The notes under the pieces: generated by a model
Databases searched by the model: none
What the model was told of the DNA's origin: nothing
Seen by the model: the letters and a program-made list of their open reading frames with translations, nothing else
NCBI RefSeq assembly: GCF_025995235.1
Contig: NZ_BAPT01000057.1
Span: 1 to 64,000, forward strand
DNA length: 64,000 bases
Direction: 5' to 3'
Source of the DNA: Ameyamaea chiangmaiensis
GTDB taxonomy: Bacteria > Pseudomonadota > Alphaproteobacteria > Acetobacterales > Acetobacteraceae
Shown: one piece after another, positions 1 to 8,222 of the stretch
Numbering within the stretch: the first letter of the stretch is position 1
Layout: each line of letters opens with the position of its first letter
Program-made: the position numbers and the translations under genes

Positions 1-2306
1 TCGAGGTCAGTGGTAACGACCGCATCGAGACCAGCACCATCCTGTCGTACATGGTGGTGCAGGTCGGCGACCCGTTCAATCAGGACGAACTCGATCGCTC
101 GCTGAAGACGCTGTACGCGTCCGGCCTGTTCAAGGATGTGACGCTGCACCGCGCCGGTGCCACGTTGCAGGTGCATGTAGTCGAAAATCCGGTCGTCAAC
201 CGTATTTCGTTCGAAGGCAACAGCGCGGCCAAGGACGAGGACCTGCGCAAGGTGATCGATCTGCGGTCCCGCGCGGTCTTCTCCACGCAGACGGTCGCGT
301 CCGACCGGCAGAAAATCCTGCAGGTTTATGCTGAAAAGGCGCGCTACGCCGCGACGGTGACGCCGCAGATCATCAAGCTGTCGCATAACCGCGTCGACGT
401 GGTCTTCCAGATTAACGAGGCACGCCAGACGCTGGTCAACAAGGTGAGCTTCGTCGGCAACAAGGCCTTCAGCGAGGCCCGCCTCGCGCAGGTGATCTCG
501 TCGAAAGAGCATGTCTGGTACCGTTTCTTTTCGTCGTCCGACGAGTACAATCCGGAACGCCTGAAGTATGATGCGGAGCTTCTGCGCCGTTTCTACCTTC
601 GCAACGGCTATGTCGACTTCAATATGATCGACGCGACCGGCGAACTGTCGCCTGATCACAAGTCTTTCTATGTGACCTTCACCTTGCATGAGGGCGAGCG
701 TTATCGCCTCGGCAAGGTGGAAATCCGTTCGGCATTGCGCCATGTCGACGCGAAGTCGCTCTACAAATATGTCGAGCTTTTCCCGCACCAGTGGTACGAC
801 GGCACGGCGATTCAGCACAATGCGGACGACATGCAGGAGATCCTGCAGGCGAAGGGCAATCCGTTCGCCGTGGTGCGCCCCGAGATCGCCCGCAATCCCG
901 AAAAGCGTATCGTGAACCTGCTGTTCGATGTGGGTGAGGGGCCGCGGATGTATGTCGAGCGCATCGACATTAACGGCAACACGATCACGCAGGACAAGGT
1001 GATCCGTCGTCAGATGCCGATGGCTGAAGGCGACCCGTATACGTCCAACGACAAGAAGTATACGAAGGAAATCCTAGAGGATATGGGCTACTTCAGCTCG
1101 GCCTCCGTAGACCAGAGCCAAGGGTCCGCGCCGGACCGTGTTAACGTGGCCGCCAATGTGGTGGAAAAGCCGACCGGCGAATTCTCGCTGGGTGGCGGCT
1201 ACTCGACTGATATCGGTATCCTCGGCAACGCGTCGCTCAAGCAGCACAACCTGCTGGGCTCGGGTGTGGACGCGGGTATTTCCGGAACGGTCGGCTACTA
1301 TCAGAAGCAGGCGGACCTTTCCGTGTCCGATCCGTACTTCATGAACCGGAATCTGGTCGCTGGCGTCGATATTTACATGATCCAGAACAGCTACCAGACG
1401 TATCAGAGCTATTCCGAAGGGCGGTACGGCATCACGCTGCGGATGGGATACGCCTATAACCGCCATCTGTCGCAGTCGTGGAACTATTCGCTCGTCGATC
1501 GTCACGTCAATAACAGCTTCGATCTCGGCTACGCGCTGCAATACGGGTACGGTTACGAGTATCAGCCATCGGTCTACATTCGTCAGCAGACGGGCTGGTC
1601 GCTCCTGTCCCAGATCGGCACGGAACTGACGTATGACACGCGCGACAACCGCATGCGTCCGCATTCGGGTTATGTGCTGCATAGTGGCGTTGATTTTGCC
1701 GGCGCGGGGGGCGACGAAAAGTACGTCCGCGCGAAGTTTGACGCCGCGTACTATGTTCCCCTCGACTCGATTACCGGCAGCCATGACTGGACGCTGAGCT
1801 TCAAGGCCGGCACCGGCTATCTCGTCGACTGGGGTAACGGTCGTCAGGACGTGATCGACAACTTCTATCTGGGCGGCAACAACCTGCGTGGCTTCCTCGA
1901 TGGTGGTGCGGGACCTCGGTCGGCTCACCAGATGATCAATGGTGTTCTGGTGCCTGCCGCAGGACAGGAAGATCTGATCGGCGGGCGGTTCATCTACACC
2001 GGCTCCGCGCAGGTCAATTTCCCGATGCCGTTGGCCAAGGACATGGGCATCACGGGGCGCTACTTCGTGGATGCCGGCGGTCTGGCGGGCGTTCGTGTGC
2101 GCAACCGATACACCAATTACAAGAATGACGGCGCGAACTACACGCCGATCTCGGGCGACAGCGTCACCCCGCGCGTCAGCACGGGTGTCGGCTTTTCGTG
2201 GAAGAGCCCGTTCGGCCTGATCAACATCGACGCGGCGATCCCGCTTCACCGCTATCGCAACGACCGGACGCAGGTGCTGCGCTTCGGGTTCGGCCAACAG
2301 TTCTAA
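1..2306 (+). CDS. bamA: Outer membrane protein assembly factor BamA (5' end outside window)
   Basis: Central beta-barrel subunit of the BAM complex, which folds and inserts outer-membrane proteins. The frame is already open at the first bases (from nt 3), entering inside the first POTRA domain, so the signal peptide and start codon lie upstream. About 767 residues are present: several periplasmic POTRA repeats in the first ~340 residues, then the Omp85 surface-antigen barrel with its typical GGNNLRGF motif, ending in a terminal Phe as expected for BAM substrates. The ATG at nt 51 is internal and not the real start. It is followed at 14 nt by the skp-like gene and by lpxD-fabZ-lpxA-lpxI, the classic envelope-biogenesis order. 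Confidence 0.97.
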   Translation, partial: EVSGNDRIETSTILSYMVVQVGDPFNQDELDRSLKTLYASGLFKDVTLHRAGATLQVHVVENPVVNRISFEGNSAAKDEDLRKVIDLRSRAVFSTQTVASDRQKILQVYAEKARYAATVTPQIIKLSHNRVDVVFQINEARQTLVNKVSFVGNKAFSEARLAQVISSKEHVWYRFFSSSDEYNPERLKYDAELLRRFYLRNGYVDFNMIDATGELSPDHKSFYVTFTLHEGERYRLGKVEIRSALRHVDAKSLYKYVELFPHQWYDGTAIQHNADDMQEILQAKGNPFAVVRPEIARNPEKRIVNLLFDVGEGPRMYVERIDINGNTITQDKVIRRQMPMAEGDPYTSNDKKYTKEILEDMGYFSSASVDQSQGSAPDRVNVAANVVEKPTGEFSLGGGYSTDIGILGNASLKQHNLLGSGVDAGISGTVGYYQKQADLSVSDPYFMNRNLVAGVDIYMIQNSYQTYQSYSEGRYGITLRMGYAYNRHLSQSWNYSLVDRHVNNSFDLGYALQYGYGYEYQPSVYIRQQTGWSLLSQIGTELTYDTRDNRMRPHSGYVLHSGVDFAGAGGDEKYVRAKFDAAYYVPLDSITGSHDWTLSFKAGTGYLVDWGNGRQDVIDNFYLGGNNLRGFLDGGAGPRSAHQMINGVLVPAAGQEDLIGGRFIYTGSAQVNFPMPLAKDMGITGRYFVDAGGLAGVRVRNRYTNYKNDGANYTPISGDSVTPRVSTGVGFSWKSPFGLINIDAAIPLHRYRNDRTQVLRFGFGQQF

Positions 2307-2320
2307 GGGTTTTATCCGAC

Positions 2321-3217
2321 GTGAAGATGTCTCGTTTCGCCGGCGCCTCCGCCGCTCTTGCCGCCGTCCTTGCGCTGGGGGCCGTGCCCGCGCTGGCGCA
2401 GTCGTCCGGTGGCAATGCTGGTTGGTTCGTGCCCAAGTCGAATCAGCCGCCCCCGCCGCAGCCCCATGCGGTGCGTCGTGCGCCGGAGCCCGTCGCGACC
2501 GTGCCGCCGGGCAGCGGTGACGACGACAGTGGTCAGCCTCAGACCCCCCCGGTCCTGCCCGCGCCGACGGTTCCCGCCCCCGGCGACGTCGCCAAGGGTG
2601 CGCCCCCGCCGACGGCCGTGATCGGTGTGATCAGCGTGCCGGACGTGATGCGTATTTCGGCCGCCGCGCAGGAAGCGGAACAGGTGCTGGGCGCGCGTCG
2701 CGACAAGTTGGCTCAGGACGTCCAGCGTGCGCAGGCCGGATGGCGGGACGAGCAGCAGCAACTGCAATCCCAGGCCAAGGGCCTCAGCTCCGACCAGATT
2801 CAGGCGCGCGAGCGTCATCTTCAGGATCGCGTGCTGACCGCTCAGCGTGATTTCCGCAACCGCAATCGTATCATCCAGGAGGCTGCTCAGGTTTCGCTGA
2901 ACCAGATCGAACGCGAACTGGTTCAGATCATCCGTGCCGTTGCGAGTGCGCATGGCATGAACCTGGTGATGCATTCCGAGCAGGTCGCGCTGCATGTCGA
3001 TGGACAGGACATCTCCCGTCAGGTGGCCGACCAGCTGAACAAGGTGCTGCCGCACGTGTTCATTCCGGCTGAAAACGTCGATCCCGAAGTCCTCGCCAAG
3101 TCCGGCACGATGCCGACGACCGCCGACGAGGCACGGGCGCAGCAGCATCAGCAGGCTGGCGATGCGCCGTCCGAGCCGCCGCCGCCGCCTTCGGTCGTGC
3201 GACGCCCACAGCAGTAA
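2321..3217 (+). CDS. OmpH/Skp-family periplasmic chaperone with proline-rich arms
   Basis: Likely periplasmic chaperone that holds unfolded outer-membrane proteins for BamA. A signal peptide (hydrophobic AALAAVLALGAVPALA, cleavage after Ala) opens the protein. About 75 Pro-rich residues follow, then an OmpH-type domain (starts near VIGVISVPDVM) with a long coiled coil rich in Gln/Arg/Glu, and a second Pro/Gln-rich tail. At 298 aa it is much longer than E. coli Skp (161 aa). I chose GTG 2321 because AAGGG lies 12 nt upstream; ATG 2327 is the alternative. The frame stays open upstream into bamA, but those codons lack signal-peptide character. The family assignment rests on the coiled-coil region and the position after bamA. 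Confidence 0.85.
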   Translation: MKMSRFAGASAALAAVLALGAVPALAQSSGGNAGWFVPKSNQPPPPQPHAVRRAPEPVATVPPGSGDDDSGQPQTPPVLPAPTVPAPGDVAKGAPPPTAVIGVISVPDVMRISAAAQEAEQVLGARRDKLAQDVQRAQAGWRDEQQQLQSQAKGLSSDQIQARERHLQDRVLTAQRDFRNRNRIIQEAAQVSLNQIERELVQIIRAVASAHGMNLVMHSEQVALHVDGQDISRQVADQLNKVLPHVFIPAENVDPEVLAKSGTMPTTADEARAQQHQQAGDAPSEPPPPPSVVRRPQQ

Positions 3218-3226
3218 GGCGCGAGC

Positions 3227-4294
3227 GTGAGCGACAGAACGGCATCGCCGCCCGGCGACTCGCGGTTTTTCCGCCGGGCCGCCAGGGCATCTCTGGCGCA
3301 TCTGGCCGAGATTGCCGGGGCGACTGCCGTTGTCCCGCGCGACGGCTCGGCCGCGCTCGACAGCGGCTATGCCGGGGTGGCGCCTCTCCAGGCGGCCGGG
3401 CCGGATCAGGTCAGCTTTCTCGATAACCGACGCTATGCCGCACTGCTGGATGCGACGGGCGCAGGGGCGGTCATCGTAGCGCCGGCGTTCGTCGATCGTG
3501 TTCCGGCGGGATGCGCCGCACTGGTCACGTCCGCGCCCTATCTCGCGTGGGCGCGTATCGCGGCCTATTTTCATCCGCCGACCCAGGCCGTCCCGGGTCG
3601 TCATCCTTCGGCGGTGATCGACGCCAGTGCGGACATCGACCCGAGCGCGGAAATCGGACCGTTCGTCTGCGTTGGCCCGAATGTCCGGGTCGGTGCGCGG
3701 TCGATCATCGGCCCGCAGACGGTACTGGGCGAGGGCGTGACGGTGGGCGCGGAGTGCCGTATCGGCGCGCACGTCACCGTGTCGCACGCGTTGCTGGGTG
3801 ATCGTGTCACCCTGTTCCCCGGGGTGCGCATCGGGCAGGAGGGATTCGGGTTTGCTGTGGGGCCGAATGGCTTCGAGACGGTCCCCCAGCTTGGCCGTGT
3901 TATTCTGGAGGACGGGGTCGAGGTCGGAGCCAATTCGGCGATTGACCGGGGATCGGCACAGGACACCGTGATCGGCGCAGGGTCGCGTCTCGATAATCTG
4001 GTGATGATTGGTCACAACGTCCGCATGGGGCGATGCTGCATCGTGGTGTCGCAGGCGGGTATCTCGGGCTCCACCGAACTGGGTGATTTCGTCACCATCG
4101 CGGCACAGGCGGGCCTGATCGGGCATATCAAGATCGGCACAAAGGCCCGGGTCGGGGCGCAGTGTGGCGTCATGTCCGACGTGGAGGCCGGGGCCGATGT
4201 CATCGGCAGCCCGGCAATGCCGTTTCGCGAGTTTTTCCGCAATGTTGCCGTGCTTCGTAAGCTTGCGAAAAAAGATGCGGGGAAGACGCCCTGA
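3227..4294 (+). CDS. lpxD: UDP-3-O-acylglucosamine N-acyltransferase LpxD
   Basis: Third step of lipid A synthesis: transfers a 3-hydroxyacyl chain from acyl carrier protein to the 2-amino group of UDP-3-O-acylglucosamine. The 355-aa protein has an N-terminal uridine-binding domain (about 1-120) and a left-handed beta helix built from hexapeptide repeats (about 120-330). The segment MIGHNVRMG carries the expected catalytic His. It begins with GTG, 10 nt after the skp-like stop, and belongs to the bamA-lpxI run. Length is normal for the family. Confidence 0.96.
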   Translation: MSDRTASPPGDSRFFRRAARASLAHLAEIAGATAVVPRDGSAALDSGYAGVAPLQAAGPDQVSFLDNRRYAALLDATGAGAVIVAPAFVDRVPAGCAALVTSAPYLAWARIAAYFHPPTQAVPGRHPSAVIDASADIDPSAEIGPFVCVGPNVRVGARSIIGPQTVLGEGVTVGAECRIGAHVTVSHALLGDRVTLFPGVRIGQEGFGFAVGPNGFETVPQLGRVILEDGVEVGANSAIDRGSAQDTVIGAGSRLDNLVMIGHNVRMGRCCIVVSQAGISGSTELGDFVTIAAQAGLIGHIKIGTKARVGAQCGVMSDVEAGADVIGSPAMPFREFFRNVAVLRKLAKKDAGKTP

Positions 4295-4310
4295 GGCTAT
4301 AGGAGCGTGG

Positions 4311-4324
4311 CCCGCGTATGCGGG
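4311..4324 (+). repeat. Small hairpin between lpxD and fabZ
   Basis: CCCGC-gtat-GCGGG is a 5-bp perfect stem with a four-base loop in the 74-nt lpxD-fabZ gap. It has no T-run after it, so it is not a convincing terminator; it could affect message stability within the operon. Confidence 0.4.
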
Positions 4325-4368
4325 CGTTGTCTGGGCGGCGATCGCCCGTGAACTGATGATTTAGGATC

Positions 4369-4893
4369 GTGGACAAGACAGTGGATGCCCGGCCCGAAAC
4401 AAAGCCTTCCGACGCGATGAGCCACCCGGCAGCTGGTGAGACGACGCCGCAGACCATCGACTCGATCGATATCCTTCGGATCATGGAGGCGATACCGCAC
4501 CGGTATCCGTTCCTGATGATCGACCGGATCGTGGACATCGTCCTCGGGACGTCCGCCGTCGGCGTCAAGAACGTCTCCGTGAACGAGCCCTTTTTTCAGG
4601 GCCATTTCCCGGGTCACCCGGTGATGCCCGGCGTGCTGATCGTCGAGGCGATGGCGCAGACGGCGGCGACGCTGGTCGTTCTGACGCTCGGCAAGGCATT
4701 CGAGGGCAAGCTTGTCTATTTCATGACGATCGAGGGCGCGAAGTTCCGCCGTCCGGTCGGGCCGGGCGATCAGCTCCGGATCAGTGTGGTCAAGGAACGC
4801 AGCCGCGCGAATGTGTGGAAGTTCAAGGGCATCGCGCGCGTGGACGGCATGTCTGTCGCCGAGGCCACCTTCAGCGCCATGATCATGGGCTGA
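4369..4893 (+). CDS. fabZ: 3-hydroxyacyl-ACP dehydratase FabZ
   Basis: Dehydrates 3-hydroxyacyl-ACP in fatty acid elongation; the same 3-hydroxyacyl-ACP pool feeds LpxA and LpxD. The hot-dog fold core begins near IMEAIPHRYPFLMIDRI, with catalytic His in GHFPGHPVMPG and Glu in VEAMAQ. The protein is 174 aa, about 25 longer than usual because of a polar N-terminal extension. GTG 4369 has TAGGA just upstream; a start at the internal ATG 4417 (MSHPAAG) would restore typical length and cannot be excluded. Confidence 0.95.
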   Translation: MDKTVDARPETKPSDAMSHPAAGETTPQTIDSIDILRIMEAIPHRYPFLMIDRIVDIVLGTSAVGVKNVSVNEPFFQGHFPGHPVMPGVLIVEAMAQTAATLVVLTLGKAFEGKLVYFMTIEGAKFRRPVGPGDQLRISVVKERSRANVWKFKGIARVDGMSVAEATFSAMIMG

Positions 4894-4936
4894 AATTCGC
4901 CCGAATTCATGCCTAACGACGTCTGACACGACTGTC

Positions 4937-5857
4937 GTGACAACGCACAGTACGGCGGCGCGTGCCGCCCAGGAGGTCGAGCTGACACACAGCGCGCATA
5001 GCGATGCCCCGGCCGGGCGGACCGGGGCTGCCATCCACCCGTCCGCCCTGGTCGATCCCGGCGCGCGGCTGGGACACGGCGTGTCGATCGGCCCGTGGTG
5101 CAGTGTTGGGCCGGATGTGGTGATCGAGGACGGCGTGCGGCTGATCTCGCATGTGGTGGTCGACGGGCACACGCGCCTGGGCGCCGGCTCGCTGTACTAC
5201 CCATTCTGCACGATCGGACTGGCGCCGCAGGACCTCAAATATGCCGGTGAGTCGACCCGGTGCGCGGTCGGGGCCCGCACGGTCGTGCGCGAAAACGTCA
5301 CGATCCATCGCGGCACGCAAACCGGCGGCGGCCTGACCACCGTCGGCGCCGACTGTCTGATCATGGCCAACGCCCATGTCGCGCACGACTGCGTCATCGG
5401 CAACAACGTCATCATCGTGAACAATGTGGTGATGGGCGGTCACGTCCAGATCGGCGATCACGCGCGGATCATGGGCTCGGCCGCGTTGCACCAGTTCGTC
5501 CGCATCGGACGGGCGGCCATGGTGGGCGGCGTCTGCGGGGTCGAGGCGGATGTGATTCCGTATGGTAGCGTGCTGGGCAATCGGGCGCGTCTTGTCGGGA
5601 TGCACTGGATCTGGCTGCGTCGCAACGGCGTCGGCAGCGCGGATATGCAGAGGCTGCGCAAGGCGTTCCGGACCCTCTATCCGCGCCACGGCAATGACGG
5701 CGTCGTGTTCGAGCAGCGGCTGGAGGAGGTCCGTGCGACCTATGGCGATGATCCGCGCGTGCGGGAGATCCTGGCCTTCATCGACGCGCCCAGCCGCCGT
5801 GGGCTGGTCCGCGCTGCCCGCCCGGGCAGCGCCTCGTCGGACACCGAGGGCGTCTGA
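4937..5857 (+). CDS. lpxA: UDP-N-acetylglucosamine O-acyltransferase LpxA
   Basis: First step of lipid A synthesis: acylates the 3-OH of UDP-GlcNAc using 3-hydroxyacyl-ACP. The protein is a hexapeptide-repeat beta helix (HPSALVDPGARLG onwards) with the catalytic His in NAHVAHDC and the conserved HQFVRIGR segment, then a helical C-terminal domain. As drawn from GTG 4937 it is 306 aa, with about 25-30 extra N-terminal residues compared with E. coli LpxA. No ribosome site precedes that GTG. AGGAGG at 4971-4976 precedes an in-frame CTG at 4982, which may be the real start. Confidence 0.95.
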   Translation: MTTHSTAARAAQEVELTHSAHSDAPAGRTGAAIHPSALVDPGARLGHGVSIGPWCSVGPDVVIEDGVRLISHVVVDGHTRLGAGSLYYPFCTIGLAPQDLKYAGESTRCAVGARTVVRENVTIHRGTQTGGGLTTVGADCLIMANAHVAHDCVIGNNVIIVNNVVMGGHVQIGDHARIMGSAALHQFVRIGRAAMVGGVCGVEADVIPYGSVLGNRARLVGMHWIWLRRNGVGSADMQRLRKAFRTLYPRHGNDGVVFEQRLEEVRATYGDDPRVREILAFIDAPSRRGLVRAARPGSASSDTEGV

Positions 5858-5883
5858 CGCGATGGCCGGCGGCGGACGCTAGA

Positions 5884-6720
5884 ATGATCGCGGGCGGCGC
5901 GGTCGGTATATTGGCTGGGGCCGGGCGCCTGCCCGCGGACGTTGCCGCTGCAGTGGTGGCGCAGGGGCGTCCCGTGTTCATCGTGGGGTTTCAGGACTTC
6001 GCGGACCCTGCCGTGCTGGCCCCCTATCCACATGACATGATCCGACTGGCGGCGGCCGGACGGATCCTGACAGCGCTGCGGCAGCATGGATGCCGGGAAC
6101 TGGTTCTGATCGGGCCGGTCCGTCGACCCGCGCTGCGCGACCTTCGTCCCGACGGCGAGGGCGCGCGGCTTCTGGCACGACTCGGGCGGTCGCTGTTTTC
6201 GGGCGACGACGGGCTTCTTGCGTCGATCGTGCGGGTGCTGGGTGAAGAGGGCTTTACCGTTCGCGGCGCGCACGAATTCCTGACCGATGCCACCGGCCGC
6301 CGGGGTGCGATGGGGCAAGTTGTGCCGGACGCGCTGGCGCTGGACGATCTGGCGCTTGGCGGCCGCGTGGTGGCGCAGCTCGGGGCGCTCGATATCGGCC
6401 AGGGATGTGTCGTGCAGGCTGGCGTCGTCCTCGCGGTGGAGGCCATGGAGGGCACGGACCGGATGATCGCGCGCGCCGGGGAGTGCCGGCAGCCCGGTCC
6501 CGGGGGTGTGCTGGTCAAGTGCCTCAAGCCCGGGCAGGAGGCCCGGGCGGATATGCCGACGATCGGACCGGCGACCATTCGGGCGGCGGCGCGTTCGGGG
6601 CTTCGGGGTGTCGGTTTCCAGGCGGGGGGAACCTTGCTGGCCGATCCGGCAGCCTGCATTGCGGCAGCCGACGAAGAGGGCCTGTTCCTGTATGGGCTGG
6701 AGCCTTCGTCGCTGTCCTGA
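5884..6720 (+). CDS. lpxI: UDP-2,3-diacylglucosamine pyrophosphatase LpxI (DUF1009)
   Basis: Hydrolyses UDP-2,3-diacylglucosamine to lipid X plus UMP; this is the alphaproteobacterial replacement for LpxH. The 278-aa protein starts with a Rossmann-like glycine motif (GILAGAGRLP) and carries the conserved C-terminal segment KCLKPGQEARADMPTIG, which holds the catalytic Asp known from Caulobacter LpxI. It begins 26 nt after lpxA. lpxB, often the next gene, is not found here. Confidence 0.93.
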   Translation: MIAGGAVGILAGAGRLPADVAAAVVAQGRPVFIVGFQDFADPAVLAPYPHDMIRLAAAGRILTALRQHGCRELVLIGPVRRPALRDLRPDGEGARLLARLGRSLFSGDDGLLASIVRVLGEEGFTVRGAHEFLTDATGRRGAMGQVVPDALALDDLALGGRVVAQLGALDIGQGCVVQAGVVLAVEAMEGTDRMIARAGECRQPGPGGVLVKCLKPGQEARADMPTIGPATIRAAARSGLRGVGFQAGGTLLADPAACIAAADEEGLFLYGLEPSSLS

Positions 6721-6737
6721 CCAGGGAGAGTGAACCT

Positions 6738-7127
6738 ATGGGTAGTTATCTGCACACGATGGTGCGCGTGCGCGATCTGGACGCGAGCATCGCGTTCTAT
6801 CGGCTGTTGGGCATGCACGAACTGCGTCGGCGGGAGGTGCCGGACGGGCGCTATACGCTGGTTTTTATCGGGTTCGCGGACAACGCCGCCGGACAGGCGG
6901 AAATCGAGCTGACCTATAACTGGGGTCAGGATGATGGCTATGAGGTCGGAACCGGCTTCGGCCACTTCGCCGTCGGCGTGCCGGACGTGGCCGAGGCGGT
7001 CGACGCCGTCCGCGCCGGGGGTGGCAAGGTCACGCGTGAGGCCGGTCCGGTGAAATTCGGCACGACCGTCATCGCCTTTGTGGAAGATCCCGATGGCTAC
7101 AAGATCGAGTTGATCGAACGTCCCTGA
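6738..7127 (+). CDS. gloA: Lactoylglutathione lyase (glyoxalase I)
   Basis: Converts the methylglyoxal-glutathione hemithioacetal to S-lactoylglutathione. The protein is 129 aa, with two beta-alpha-beta-beta-beta modules and the four expected metal ligands: His in LHTMVRV, Glu in AEIELTYNWG, His in GFGHFAVGV and Glu in KIELIER. ATG 6738 is preceded by GGGAG at 6724-6728, so I reject the longer frame that runs in from lpxI. The partner glyoxalase II gene is at 34351. Confidence 0.96.
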   Translation: MGSYLHTMVRVRDLDASIAFYRLLGMHELRRREVPDGRYTLVFIGFADNAAGQAEIELTYNWGQDDGYEVGTGFGHFAVGVPDVAEAVDAVRAGGGKVTREAGPVKFGTTVIAFVEDPDGYKIELIERP

Positions 7128-7138
7128 TCAGGGTGCGG

Positions 7139-7522
7139 TCAGGCGCGGGATGACAGCATCTCGCGCACCGACTCGATGGCGGTGATGATCTGTTCGGCGC
7201 GGCCCCGCACGGTCGGGTCGGTGGACGTGGCGATCTGGTCGGCGGCCAGAAGGGCAGGCGACAGGGCGCTTTTGACGTCGTGCCGAAGCCGTGCGAGGCG
7301 GTCGGACTGCGCCACCTTGTCCGACGAAATGACGGCGTGGGCCGTGACCGGGGTCGCCCGGTGCGGCCGTGGCGGGGCATTGTCCCCGGCCTGTTGCGGG
7401 CTTTTGTGCGAGTCCCAGAGATAACGCTGGAGTGCCATACCCGTGGCGAGCGCCACGGCGGCTGTTGCCGCCAGGCTGCCGAGAGCCGTGCTTATCGGGG
7501 TCTTGCGTGTGCTGGTCGTCAT
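7139..7522 (-). CDS. Small membrane-anchored protein with histidine-kinase-like H-box
   Basis: Function unknown. The 127-aa protein has one predicted membrane helix (about residues 13-30, Ala/Leu-rich), a polar Pro-rich linker, and a C-terminal two-helix segment. The stretch LRHDVKSALSPALLAAD, followed by DPTVRGRAEQIITAIE, looks like the dimerisation/H-box helices of histidine kinases, but there is no ATP-binding domain. ATG 7522 is chosen; the frame stays open upstream to 7924 but would cross rpmH and its promoter. It converges on gloA (12 nt gap) and diverges from rpmH. The H-box reading is by eye and needs a profile search. Confidence 0.7.
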   Translation of the reverse strand: MTTSTRKTPISTALGSLAATAAVALATGMALQRYLWDSHKSPQQAGDNAPPRPHRATPVTAHAVISSDKVAQSDRLARLRHDVKSALSPALLAADQIATSTDPTVRGRAEQIITAIESVREMLSSRA

Positions 7523-7561
7523 GCGGTGCACCTTCTTGTCGTTGCGACGCGCCGATCGTAA

Positions 7562-7590
7562 TTGACGCGGCCGGGTCTCCACAGTATAAG
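7562..7590 (+). promoter_or_regulatory. Sigma-70-type promoter for rpmH-rnpA
   Basis: TTGACG at 7562-7567 and TATAAG at 7585-7590 are separated by exactly 17 bp. Transcription would start near 7597, leaving a leader of about 80 nt before rpmH. Confidence 0.7.
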
Positions 7591-7678
7591 CCCGCCCTCT
7601 GAACGGGCGTAAATTTTTCGCGCCCGCCCGCTGTCTTGTCTGCAGGCAGCCCCGTTGTCTTGATACAGGAGTGCCCAG

Positions 7679-7813
7679 ATGAAGCGCACATATCAACCGT
7701 CCAAGCTCGTCCGCAAGCGTCGCCACGGCTTTCGCGCCCGTATGGAGACGGTCGGTGGCCGCAAGGTGATCGCCAACCGTCGTGCCAAGGGCCGCAAGCG
7801 CCTTTCGGCCTGA
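7679..7813 (+). CDS. rpmH: 50S ribosomal protein L34
   Basis: Complete 44-residue L34, starting MKRTYQPSKLVRKRRHGF and ending in the conserved basic tail RAKGRKRLSA. ACAGGAG at 7665-7671 serves as ribosome site. It is followed by rnpA, the near-universal bacterial pairing that couples a ribosomal protein with the RNase P protein. Nothing unusual apart from being short enough to be missed by length-filtered gene calls. Confidence 0.98.
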   Translation: MKRTYQPSKLVRKRRHGFRARMETVGGRKVIANRRAKGRKRLSA

Positions 7814-7871
7814 ACGGCGAACCGACCGCCCTGTCGCGCCCAGCGCACGGGCGGCACGAGCGGAGAGCGAT

Positions 7872-8222
7872 GTGACCGGACAGGGGCGATCCGTAAGGCT
7901 GAAGAAGCGGGCGGATTTTCTCAAGGCCGCATCGGCGGGGCGTAAGGCCCCGATGCCCGGGCTGGTTCTTCAGTCCCGCGCGCGTGAGGATGACGGTGCG
8001 GCCCGGATCGGGTTCACCGTCACGAAGAAGGTCGGCAATGCGGTCGTGCGCAACCGCACGCGGCGCCGTTTGCGCGAGGCGATGCGCATTGTCGAGCGTG
8101 AGGGTGCTCTGGGGGCCGTCGACGTCGTGCTAATCGGCCGTGACGGGACCCGGCGTCGCGATTTCGCTGCCCTGCTGGACGATGTCCGGCGCGCGTTGCG
8201 CAAGACCGGCGCACGACCGTGA
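7872..8222 (+). CDS. rnpA: Ribonuclease P protein component
   Basis: Protein cofactor of RNase P, which matures tRNA 5' ends. The signature KKVGNAVVRNRTRRRLREA (RNR motif) is intact, and the N-terminal LKKRADF segment is typical. I take GTG 7872, with GGAGAG at 7862-7867, giving 116 aa; a longer frame from 7782 would overlap rpmH and adds non-conserved residues. The stop overlaps the yidD start by four bases. Confidence 0.95.
   Translation: MTGQGRSVRLKKRADFLKAASAGRKAPMPGLVLQSRAREDDGAARIGFTVTKKVGNAVVRNRTRRRLREAMRIVEREGALGAVDVVLIGRDGTRRRDFAALLDDVRRALRKTGARP

Noticed and set aside
2312..4126. 604-codon open frame antisense to skp-like gene and lpxD
   Set aside because: Antisense shadow of real genes; Arg-rich, no family resemblance or ribosome site.
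6024..6032. CTATCCACA, a one-mismatch DnaA box
   Set aside because: Single imperfect site inside the lpxI coding sequence with no AT-rich element or further boxes nearby.
7590..7619. GCCCG...CGGGC stem followed by a T-run before rpmH, attenuator-like
   Set aside because: The left arm overlaps the -10 element and the predicted transcription start falls inside the loop, so the stem would not be transcribed whole.
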